64,000 nt of DNA from Arcuatula senhousia (Eukaryota; Mollusca; Bivalvia; Mytilida; Mytilidae): the NCBI GenBank assembly GCA_963971305.1, contig OZ020305.1:46213750-46277749 (forward strand), read 5' to 3'. The notes beneath the pieces were generated by a model. It worked only from the letters and a program-made list of their open reading frames with translations. It was not told the DNA's origin and ran no database searches. This document shows positions 1 through 12,200 of this stretch, piece by piece (position 1 is the first letter of the stretch; every line of letters begins with the position of its first letter). The translations under genes were made by a program, and so were the position numbers.

Positions 1-2204
1 GGCCCCTTATTACGTAACAGGTGAAAAAGGGGTGGGGGTCGCAAAAATAAATTCTCAAATTTGGATTCGCTACTTGACAAAAATAAACTTGCAAAAAAAA
101 ATTTCAAAATCGGACCACAAATAAAAAAGTTTCGATTTTGGCCCCATTTGGCCCATAATTACGTAATAGGGGGAAAAAGGGGGGGTCGCAACAATTAATT
201 CTTAATTTTGTATCCGCTATTTGACAAGAACAAACATGTAAAAAAAAATTTCAAAATCGGACCACAAATAAAAAAGTTTTTATTTTTGCCCCTTTTGGCC
301 CCTAATTACACAACGGAGAAAAAGGGGGGCGCAAAAATTCATCAGGTTCATTCTTTTATTGTAAGAAACATTCTTGACAAATTTCACAGCAATAGGCCAA
401 CTAGGACCAAAGTTATGGTGGAAACAAGTAAAATATTTGATTTTTTTTCCCCTTTTGGGCCCCTAATTTCGAAACAAAAACAGGGGGGACCCCCAAAATC
501 AATCCCATTCATCCTTGTATGGTAAGGAACATCACTGTCAAATTTCATAGCAATTGGATAACTAGAACTAAAGTTATTGTGGAAACAAACAAAAAAGTAG
601 TATTTTTGGCCCTTTTTTGGCCCCTAATTTCTAAACAAACAAGAGGCTCCCAGGAGCCTGAATCGCTCACCTGGTCTTGATGTTGACCCTATACTTTTGT
701 AGAGCTAAATGAGCTGAACATTTAAGCAAGCAACAGCTTTTCTCTACCTGCAATAGTTTTCATTCTATAGGCCAAAAACACCATTTTTCACCTATAAGGG
801 GCCATAACCCCTATAAGGAGTCATCTGACAACTTTGACCCTATGGAGACTTTTGTAGAGCTATATGAGCTGAACATTTAAGCAAGCAACAACTAATCTCT
901 ATGTGCAATAGTTTTCATTCTGTAGGCCAAAAACATTAAAAATCGCTTTTTTCAGGGGCCGTAACCCCTATAAGGGGTCATCTGACAACTTCGACCCTAT
1001 GGAGAATTTTGTACAGCTAAATGAGCTGAACATTTAAGCAAGCAACAGCTAATCTCTATCTGCAATAGTTTTCATTCTGTAGGCCAAAAACATGAAAAAT
1101 CAAATCGCTATTTTTCATGGACCGTAACCCCTATAAGGGTTCATCTGACAACTTGGACCCTATGGAGAATTTTGTAGAGCTAAATGAGCTGAACATTTAA
1201 GCAAGCAACAGCTAATCTCTATGTGCAATAGTTTCCATTCTGTAGGACAAAAACATGAAAAAACGCTATTTTTCAAGGGCCGTAACCCCTATAAGGGGTC
1301 ATCTGACAACTTCGACCCTATGGAGACTTTCGTAGAGCTAAATGAGCTTAACATTTAAGCAAGCAACAGCTAATCTATATCTGCAATAGTTTTCATTCTG
1401 TAGGCCAAAAACATGAAAAGTGGCTATTTTTCACCTTTAAGGGGCCGTAACCCCTATAAGGGGTCATCTGACAACTTCGACCCTATGGAGACTTTCGTAG
1501 AGCTAAATGAGCTAAACATTTAAGCAAGCAACAGCTAATCTCTATCTGCAATAGTTTTCATTCTGTAGGCCAAAAACATGAAAAAATGCTATTTTTCACC
1601 TTTAAGGGGCCGTAACCCATATAAGGGTTCATCTGACAACTTTGACCAAATGGAGACTTTTGTAGAGCTTTTGATGCTGAATCAGTAGCGTGGCCTCAGA
1701 TTTCCTCTATCTCTTATACTTTTTGATTTATAAGCCAAAAACAGTAGTCTGACCCCCCTAGTCTATTTTTAGCAACGGCGGCCATGTTTTTTATCAAAGC
1801 ATTTCAAAATGAGGATCGTTTGTTGCCAACATGTCATATATCATTCCTGCCAAGTTTCTGTTAAATTGGTTCAGTGGTTTCAGAGGAGAAGATTTTTGAA
1901 ATTGTTAACGGACGACAGACGACGACAGACGACGACGGACGACGACAGACGACGACGGACGCATAGTGATGGCATAAGCTCACATGGCTTTTGGCCAGGT
2001 GAGCTAAAAATGGGGGGGACCCCCAAAATCAATCCCATGCATCCTTTTATGGTAAGGAACATCATTGTAAAGTTTCATAGCAATCGGATAACTGGAACTA
2101 AAGTTATTGTGGAAACACTAAAAAGTTAACAGACACCGACAACGACGACAACGATGACGACAGCATCATACCATAATACGTCCGCAAATTTTTTGCGGTC
2201 GTAT
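1..2204 (+). repeat. Interspersed repeat with GCGGTCGTAT hairpin end (family E), left edge cut off
   Basis: The DNA is made of diverged units containing GGACCACAAATAAAAAAG, 'TTTTGGCCCC' blocks and a REMNANT of the type 'ATAGCAATTGGATAACTAGAAC'-like sequence. Two clear units in the first 300 bases are spaced 147 bases apart (near 113 and 260). It ends at 2176-2204 in a hairpin, ATACGTCCGCAAA facing TTTGCGGTCGTAT, after GACGAC-type microsatellite. The element is interrupted by another repeat from about 641 to 2007, and its sequence resumes afterwards with the same GGGGGACCCCCAAAATC block that precedes the insert. There is no coding signal; the small open frames are by-products of low complexity. 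Confidence 0.75.
641..2007 (-). repeat. Nested tandem-array repeat (family B), seven units of about 155-165 bp
   Basis: This element is inserted in the family E repeat. Its left end carries the perfect hairpin AGGCTCC-CA-GGAGCCT (644-659) followed by GCTCACCTGG. Its right end has the inverted arm CCAGGTGAGCT (about 1995-2005). Between them, the landmark GCCAAAAACA recurs near 771, 926, 1083, 1246 (with GAC), 1404, 1569 and 1733. Each unit carries GGGGCCGTAACCCCTATAAGGGGTCATCTGACAAC-like sequence, which has its own small GGGG/CCCC dyad. A (GACGAC)n tract lies at about 1907-1960. A second member in the opposite orientation lies at 35.4-36.2 kb. Confidence 0.8.
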
Positions 2205-2214
2205 AAAAAGTCAA

Positions 2215-2622
2215 TTTTTTGGGTGTGGCCCCTTTTTGACCCCCATTAGCAATGTAATGGTTCAAGATACATCAAAGCTGTTGATACATTTTGTTGACAG
2301 AATTTATTGAGGAATACAATAAAAAAAGAATGATCAAAATTGGATGAAAATAAAACATTCTACAGACGTTTTGTCAATATACACATTTTTGCCCCTTTTG
2401 GCCCTTTTTTCTTAAACGGTAGGGGCCAGAAACCCCAAATGCAATACCAACATTCCTTTAGTGGTTATAAACATCATATCAAAATTTTATAACAATTGGT
2501 TATCTACAACTAAAGTTATCACACGGAAACCAAAGTGTCTACAGACGACAACGACGACGACAACGACGACGACAACGACATCGCCAAAACATAATACGAT
2601 CACAAAAATTTTGCGGTCGTAT
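2215..2622 (+). repeat. Partial copy of family E repeat
   Basis: It has the same blocks as 1-2204: TTTTGGCCCTTTT, AACCCCAAATGCAATA and AACAATTGGTTATC. It also has a GACGACAAC microsatellite and the same terminal hairpin (ATACGATCACAAAA facing TTTTGCGGTCGTAT, ending at 2622). It follows the first copy directly. From here to the first HMGCR exon at 3243 I see no exon, although the missing HMGCR C-terminus was searched for on the minus strand. Confidence 0.7.
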
Positions 2623-3242
2623 AAAAATCAGATTTTATTTTTGTTTTGAAGCAATATTTCTTAATTTTGAATAATAATAGTACTTTTATATAGTTTACAC
2701 TACTTCTGCTATGACAAAGGACCACCTTGTGGGTAAAATTAAAATTATTCTAAGCACACTTTTTGGACACAGCCTATATTTTGACATGTTTTCCGGAAAT
2801 TACCAAAGGTCAATGCAAAGTGTGCCATGACTTCATTTGCATAAAGGGGGATTAACTGTGATGACCTAATTTTTGACTGCTACAAAAAAACGACATTTTT
2901 ATGTTGACAAAAAAGTTGGGTGCTCCTGTTCAGTACAATTTATTAGAGTTTTATGTTATGTAATTCAAAAAATGAAAATTATGCAAAATAGAGGAAACAG
3001 TCAGCTATTTGGTAGTGAAATTTTATTAAAAATTTATTGTTGCTTAAGAAGTTTTTTGCAATTATAACCCTTAGGTGCATATAAAAGGCCGACAGCATTG
3101 TAATATTCTGTGAATGAGACCAGAGTAAAAATATGTATATTTCAAAAAGGATAAAAACATTTGTTAAGAATTTGAAATGCCGCTGGTACAAAGCAGTATT
3201 CCAACATCACTTATTAACATCAAATGGGGAAACGCTATTTAC

Positions 3243-6200
3243 CTCTAGACAAGAAGCTTGAGGTGGGAGGACTGTTCCTCCTCCTATAGTTCCCACCTCT
3301 ATACTTGGCATGGTACAGCTTATAAACAGGTCAGATTTATCCTCCCCTACAGCTTCCATCAGTGTTATACAGTTAGAACTTGTGACATTTTGTGCAGGGT
3401 CCTGAAATTAATAGAAAGTTCATAGAAATTGCATTCTGCCTATGAATATTGTATTACAAATGACAGATTTTTGATAACTCTGCTTTCTACTTCTTTAAAG
3501 TAAATCTGTCTAAGTCAAAAATGGTAGGATTCGGTTAAACATGAAGTAGGTGAGCAACAGACCTGAAATCCTTATGCTGCATACCAAATATCAAGTGCCT
3601 GTGATTAATAGTAGTTGCTGAGAAAACTGATACGAAAATTTCTTCCCTGCCTTCCCATCACCTTCCGACAATCATAATTTTATAACCCAGATTTTTCCAA
3701 CTGGAAAGGGAAGGCACAGGAGGAGAATGACAGATAGACCTGGAAAGGGGAAGCATGGTACAACTCATCATGCTTTATCTCTGTAACTAAATTTGGATTT
3801 AACTTAGTGGAAGTTGAGAAATGTTATGAAATTTTTCGCTTCAGTTCTTGACCCTTCAAATTGTTATAATGGCCAAGAAATCTGTTATAAGAATTCTGAA
3901 CAAATTGACAGACAGAAGGACAAGATGGTTGCAATATAGCCCCCCCCCCTTATTACAAGTATTACAATTATCCTACACTTGATCTTGTACTGTAATGCAG
4001 TGTCTTCATTGACAGAACCATGTGCAATTAACATACCTGACCAGTGGCAATAAATATGGCAGTGACTACATTGGCAGCATGAGCATTAAATCCTCCCATA
4101 CTACCAGCCATGGCAGAGCCAACCAGATTCTTATTGATGTTCAGATCAACCAGAGCTTCTACTGATGTTTTCAGGACGTTTTTGACAATGTGACTTGGTA
4201 TTATGGCTTCACATACAACAGATTTTCCTCTCCCTTCTAACCTTTAATTTAAAAAAAAAAACATTTAAAGAATATGATTTTTTTCATTCAAATTTCTTCA
4301 AATATGTCATTTTTTTAATATTCATTTTATCTGTTTTGAAAGACTGACAATATCCATTTTACCAAATCTAAGATAAATAAAACAAAACAAAAACAGTCAA
4401 AAAACGAAAATAGTTGTTTATTGTTTAACATGAAGTAGGTAAGACCTGAAATTGAATCTCATAAAAAAGACCCCATGCTGATGCTGCATACCAAATATTC
4501 AGCTTGTTGATAAGAAGTTGTTGTGAAAACTGTAAATGTATTTATCGGTAATCATTACATTTTCCCTTTGATGTATGTTACTGATAAACCCTGTATCAAA
4601 AACAGGTGTAAATCACCTAAATTATCGGGTCAGAACAGTGACGTGGCACTTAGATGATCAGTCCGCATAAAATATAGTTTCTATCAAAAACATTAAAAAT
4701 AAACACTTTAGAACGAAAAAATCACATTTTGTTGCTCTGTGATTACTGATAAAACGAATATAGGACTTTTCAAATCTTGAAGTGCTATATTCTATAATTC
4801 CTGGCCACCTGCTGCAAAACATTCACCTAATTATTACCCAGATGTCTGGCAACAACAATGTATCTTACCAATTTACTGCAGCTGGTTTTTTATCAGTACA
4901 GAAGTTTCCACTGAGACTGAGTATCTCCATGTCTGGAAACTCTGCTGACAGTATGCCCAAAGCTTTTTCTGCTCCCTAAAACATAAATATTCTTCAATAT
5001 GAGATTACATGTGTACAAACAACTTCAATATATAGACTTCAATGCTTAAGTTGTTCTTTTTGCTGTGAATTGTACTTAAAGGGTTGTGAAAATGCTCATT
5101 CTTTTTAGTATTGGTAGATTTGTTAAACACAAAATCATATATATTGTATTATCATTGTTTCGTTATGAATGCTTCAAGAATTTGATTATCCCATCAGTAT
5201 TTCCGTTTTTTTTTCAAAGATGTACTAGAAACTTCTGTGAAATTCAGGATAAAGAATTTTAAACCAATAAATGATAAAATTATATGTATATATTCTTAAA
5301 GAGTGTGTTTTATTGACCAGCAACTATAACGGTCACATTGAAGCTGCTTACTGTTGGTCATTGTAGAATTGGGTTTTGGAAATTGTGTTACATGCATTAT
5401 TTCCATATTTATTATGACCTATTGATTGGCTCTGTAATTTTTTTTTAATTGCTGTTAATGTCTGAAGGATGAGTCATACACACTGATTCCATATGAATAA
5501 ATAATGATCCTAGTTTATTTGTATTTTACCTTGGATAACATGTTCATCCCCATGGCATCACCTGTTACAGCTATAAACCTGATATATAGTAACTTCCCTG
5601 CTTGTACTGTCTGTAACCTTTTCAACCTGGCAAATCTACAACAGATAAACATTTTTTTTCAAATTAAATGAGTCTTTTCTAATTTATCAATAAACTCAAA
5701 TGCATTGTCATGAATGTTTTACCGTATTTCTTTCTGATGATTCTATTACTTAAAAATGTTTCATATAAGGATGTTCCAATTCATAACAAGAAACTAATAC
5801 ATTGTTTGGGATACAGAGGGGGCCACATGTGAAGCTATTAGAGTGTAATACCTTTATATTGTGAAATACAATAAAAAACATAAGCAGTTTGATGATTTTA
5901 TCAAAATACCAGATATTTTAAAACATAAACAATATAAAATTCTAAAACATTTATGATAGAGAGTTATTCGTGTATACCTGCTAGTTGTGTTAAAGCTTTC
6001 TTCAATTTTATCAAAATTGTCCACATCTTCTAACCATTTCTTCACAGTGCTGTAAAGTAAGAGGAATTATAATTTCTGGTTCCTTGTTACTTTTTATTAA
6101 AACATTTGAAGTGGTCTTGAACGCTCTAGTTCTAATAAAAAAGGTGGCAATAAGTAACCACTGGTCTGCATGAAAGGTTGATGATTGTATTCCACTACAG

Positions 6201-9200
6201 TCTTTAACTGTTATATCATGTACATTAATTCCAAATCTCTTTTTGACATAAAGTCCACCCTCTTGTTCAGTTGTCTGATGAACTTAAATCATGATGTGTA
6301 CAAATAAACATGAAAATGTAGATGAGTTTAAAAACTATATATCCTTCTCAAATTACTGGCATAAATTGATAACTTGACTTGAGCAGAAATACAAGGAGTC
6401 TTTACCTTGTTGGGTACATATTTTCTAGAGAGGCTTTTAAGGTTTAGGTGTATTTTTGTCATTTCTAATCTCCATTCCTTATTGTATATTATATATTTAT
6501 AAATAATTTTTTGCTACATCAAATTAGAATCAACATTTGATAAACAAAAAAATACAACATTTGATAAACAAGAATTTGACCAAAAGACACAGTGTCCCAT
6601 CTCGCAACATTTGGGACAGGCGGACAGACGAATGGCCCCAAACACTTTATTCCCCGTACTTTTGTACATGGGGCATAAAAAAGTTTATCTAGATTTTTCT
6701 TGCTTTGACGTTTGAACACACCTATTTGATTAAATTAGGAATTTGCTTGCCCCAATCTTTTAATATTTTGTTTCATTACTATACCTTGCTCTACAAGCTG
6801 AGGGGAATCTGACAACAGGTGCTCTAGTCATCCCATCATTGATGATAACACTTGAAACACCACCACTTTGCTGTCAAACAACAAATAGTTATATAGGATT
6901 AATGCATTAAAAAGACACACAAGATATAATCTGGTCATTGTATTTCAGCTATAGCATTTATATTTTAATAGCTCAAGATTTTGCAAACCTCCATGACAGA
7001 CAGATTAATTGTCAGACTGTGCTGAGGGGTTCCTTGACTTGTTTTTACCATAGGTGATGCAGGTAAGAAAACAAAAGAAAACAAATACATGTACAGTATT
7101 TATTCCACTGCCTGTAAAAAGACATTAAGTGTAGCTGTCAGATTTCCTTTTTTCTTTGTATTTTAAGGCAGTTTTCTTCATGCGCATGGGTCTTAACAAT
7201 GTTAAAACATAATAAACAACAAAGTTTTTTTTCACATGAATAATTACTTTTTCAAATTTAAATTATACACTAAATAAAACAAATTATAAAATAGTTAAGA
7301 TATTAACCTCAAGTGCTCTACAGCCTCTGTTTGTACTGGCTACTAGGCAACCCTCTGTTGTCGCCATGGGAACATGATAGTATTTGCCGTCTAATAGCAA
7401 TGGTCCAGCCACTCCTACAGGAACTGGCATATAGCCAATCACATTCTCACAACAAGCACCATTTACCTAGAGGATAAAGCAGGGAGAAAACTAATTTACA
7501 ATATTAAAAGATGAAATACCCTCACCATCGATATAATTCTTTTAAACCCATGTAGTTTTAAAATTCCATGTCCTTTAATAGTAAAGTCCATATTGGGGTA
7601 TATGATACCCAAAATATTTGGCAGCGCAAAAAGGTGTTTTGTAATAAGATTCTGTACGAGTTGAAAAAATATCTCAGCAGTTGTAAGGAGAAGTCATTGA
7701 TAAACAATGTATTACATGTACAGATGATTGGCTGTGAAAAAAAAGAGTGGATACCCTTATTACTCTCTATTGTTCATGTGGAGATATACAAAAGCAAAAG
7801 CCACAACATGGTATGGTTGGTCAACAGGAAAGAAATGTGTTGAATGAAAATTTAATGAAAATGCTTTGATATTAAATGGTTAGTTTTATATATTTGTTTT
7901 TGGCTTTTTGATTAAATCAACAAATTAATAAAGACAGTTTAAATACAATGTCTTACATATTCATAAGAATAATTTGAGTAAGGTAAGTTGTCCAAGGAGC
8001 TGGTATTCTCAAGTTTACTGCTAAGCATTTCTCTTCTACAAACAAATAATAAATGTATTGATCATGTTATCTAATGAGTATATTTAAGTTTACTACAAAG
8101 TAATGTATTTTCTCCACTATACTTTTATTTTATACACACAAGGTCAATAGTCTGGATGTGTGGGAATCCTAGAGTACTATTGCCTATTTAGCAAAAAAAG
8201 GTATCTGATGTTTAAACAAAATATTCCAGACAACTTGTGTGTATATCTATAATAAACTCTGACAGGTTGTTTTTATATTTATTTATATGATAATAATAGG
8301 AAACGAGTCTCCTATTAAATGGAATTTGCTTATTTGAAATATTTGCTGCAAAATAATAAAGAAGATAGTACAAGATAACATCAATTTAAAATTTAACTCT
8401 GTCTTTTTCAAATGAGTAAGTTCTAGTTTACCTTATAGAAACTCCTCTTTCAAAATCATTCAGTGTAATCTCTAATTTGTATGCAGGTATATGGCGAGCT
8501 TTAACAAGCATAACAACTTCTTCATCTGTGAGCTGTGATGGACCAGCCTGAAATATAAATATTTCCCCCTTTTTATCATGAATAAAAATGGTAGCTTCTT
8601 TGGTCTAGTCACGCGTTGCAGCAGAAAACATTCAGTAACAAAGACACGTCATTCAATAACTGTAGTGGCAGAGCCACACTCTTTGGTAAGTAGGGGTACT
8701 TGCATCCCATATATGATCATATACATGTATTCAATCTTTTTTTCTGTAAGATTGACTCCCTACACTTATCAATTTAATCTGCTTATGAACAGAATGCATT
8801 TATAATACATATTTCATTATTAACACTTTTAGCAGAATTCATTCCTAATAGAATGAAAAAAGTTAACTTTAAGGTTTAATAATTTTCAAATAAAAAGCTA
8901 CGCCGAGCGCAGCATGATACGACCACAACAAGTTGTACCCTGTACATTGGAAGCCCAATATGGATAGTCTATTGCTTTGGTCACATGCAGACCATGGTGG
9001 ACTTACAAAGCTTTTTTACACATGCAACCTATGGTGGACTTTAAAATGCATATTTGACACATATATATTATACAATAACATTTAATAGAAAAAAAATTAT
9101 TTCTATATTCATTGACATTTTTGACACGATTAAGCCCCTTTTGGCCCTTTTTTTTTTAAAAAGGTTAGGACCACAAACCCCAAATGCAATAAAAAACTTC

Positions 9201-12200
9201 CTTCAGTGTATATAATCATCATATTTAAACTTCATAACAATTGGCTGGCCCACTACAGCTAAATTTCTTGTGTTAAACCATTTGCCTTGACCAACTGTTA
9301 AAAATGGCGTTTTTTTGCCCCTTCGACCCCTTATATCTCAAAAACAGTAAGAGATATTGCAAATCTGATTGCAAAAAAGCAGGCAGGAATTTTCACAAGG
9401 ATTCCAATGAAAAAAAGAATTTGTAAATCGGACCACAAATAAAAAAGTTGATTTTTTGGGTGTGGCTCGTCTTTGGCCCCCTGTAGAAATGTAACAGTTC
9501 GATATACATCAAAACCATTGACACATTTTGTTGACAGAATTTAATGAGGAATTCAATAAAAAAAGAATTTTAAAATCAAATGAATAATAAACATTCTACA
9601 ACAGTTTTGTCAATACACCCATTTTAGCCCCTTTTGGCCCTTTTTTTCCAAAACAGTAAGGGCCATCAACCCCAAATACAATAGGATCCTTTCTCTAGTG
9701 GTAACAAACATCATATCAAAATTTCATAACAATTGGTCAATATTTACTCAAGTTAGGCCACACAGAATTAATTTCTTGTTCTTTGGATTTTGACTTTAAA
9801 AAAAAGGAGCGAGCGAGCGAAATTATTTTTATTAATTTTTTTTTTGAAAATCTGATTTTTAGGAGCGACAGATTTTTTTTTAGGCGAGCGACTTGTTTTT
9901 AAATTTTTAAAAAGTTTCTTTTCTGGTTTTTAATGTAAAAGTGAGGCGAGCGAGCAATTATTTTTATTTTTGAAGAAAATAAAAAAAATTATATTTAAAG
10001 TATAACAAATGCTTGTTCTCAGTGGTTTATGGCTTTTCCAATTGATTAATATATTATTTAAGCAGGAAATAATTGTCTTTAGTTGTTTTTTTTTCTCTGA
10101 AGAGTTGCTGTTTTGGCTTTCTATCAATAGCCAAAAGCAGACAAAGAGACAGTCAATTACACCAAACAAGTATGACTATGTCCCAAAATCTTGCTGGCAA
10201 GGCATAATTTTAAGATAAAATATTAAAAAGAAAAAAAACTTCCTATCTTTATTCACAAAAAAAACCCATAAAACAACAATAACAATTTGTAAATATTTAT
10301 TAAAAAAATACAAAACAATCCTTGGTCAATGGTGAATTGGATGTTCATAGATAGTGTCATTAATATCCCATTATTGTCCTTACACATAAGTTAAGGATTT
10401 TCCTTAATGTTTTCAATTTGAACCATGTTGTTTTTACATACATGTATAACTGAGGCCCTCCGAGGAAAAATACCACAGGGAACTTGAATCTATCAATAAA
10501 AGGGGTCGGCTATACTTCGTATATGACATTCTGTCATGGATGTATTTAAATAAATCAATGTAAGAGTCTTCCATTTGACGTGCAATTGCCGTATTTTGTA
10601 ACAATACTTTTACTTGGTGGCCACAGATTAAATGGTTTTCATCGGAGTGTTTTGTTTGAGGGGAATGAAACGTAGTTTCAACCGTTTAAGTTTTACGTCT
10701 TTTATCCTGAATGTATCTCCAATATTGGAGCACTAAACTTAACTAACAAGCGATAAGACAAAACAGAGTCAAGTTTATACGAGTACATGGTTGAAAATCG
10801 GCAATTTTTTGGTTGTTTACCTTGGCAAAAGACAAATATTTTTCAAACGCGGAGCACAGGGACTTGCTCCCCTCTATCAATATTTTGTTAGAGTCAATGT
10901 GCGGTAGGAAAAAAACACACAACACGTGCGCGGAGATAAAAAAAAATTTTGAACACAACTTCCGGCTCCGGACGCGGGCGGGTTTCCGGTAAATGCGGGC
11001 GGAAGAAATTTATATTTTTTACTTGAGGAAACAATTTCACATGCGGGCGGTCCGACGAACAAGTAATTAATTCGGCATGGCCTTATCGCACGGAAACCAA
11101 ATGTCCCCAGACGACGACGACGACGACAACGACAACAACGACGACATCGCCATAACATTATACGATCGCAAAAATTTTGCGGTCGTATAAAAATAAAAAC
11201 ATGTTAACTTTATGAACATGTAAATTAATATTTTTTAAGACAATTTGATTTAACAAACCACTAGTATAAACATACATCAGAATTCAGAATTTCTAAACAT
11301 TCTTCAATAGGTCTAAGTGGTTGTCTTGATGGGAGCCTCTGTAATGGCTTAAACATCTTAATCTCTGTCTGTACACCAATGTCTGTGCTCTTATTTTCTT
11401 CATCAGAATCACTGTTATCACCCATGGAGAATTGAACCTGTTTGTTGTCCTCTGCATGACTTATAGTAACTTTTGGAATAACTCTTTGAAAATCTGAAAA
11501 GAAAGTATGGTAAATTCATATAATAATTTTGAATACTTTCTTCAAACCTTTATTTTTCTCTTATAAAATATATATTTTACATGGATATTTAAAATTGTAT
11601 TTTCAAACAAATATCACATATCAACCATACATGCAAATACATTGTAACCTTTAAATCAGTCATCCTTTGCCCACAAATTAAATCCCAGAAGAATAAGCCT
11701 AATTTACATCTTCAGGTAAATTGTAGACAGCAAAAATCTGTTGAAGTCAAAAATGGTCAGATTTCATTTAACAGGAAGTAGGTGAGCGACAGACCTCAAA
11801 TCAAATCCTAAGGTTTTGGACCCCATGCTGATGTTGCCTTCCAAATAACAAGAAACTGTGAATAGTAGTTGTTGTGAAAACTGTTACGAAAATTATTTCC
11901 CTGCCTGCCATTTACCATTTTATAACATGTTGTATAACCTGGACTATTAACTGGAAGAAATTCAGTCAAAAACTATATTAAAATGTACAATTTCTATAAT
12001 CAATGATAATGTATACCTATTTCATCAGTTGACATCATATCTTTGGCAGGTTCAATAGTTTGTGATTCACTGTCTCTTAGTGTATCAGATATCTGTCTAC
12101 TTCTAATTTGGCTGTGTTCTTCAATGTCTCTCTGAAATTCTTCCTCAACATGGTCGGCAAAGAACATATGTTTGATGGTCAAGAAAACACCCAGAACAAA

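Noticed and set aside
1880..2065. Small frames around the (GACGAC) tracts as peptides
   Set aside because: They are translations of trinucleotide microsatellite within repeats.
3243..3401. HMGCR as a truncated pseudogene because the C-terminus is absent
   Set aside because: All 18 junctions are intact and in phase, and the last exon ends in a good donor; the end simply lies outside the window.
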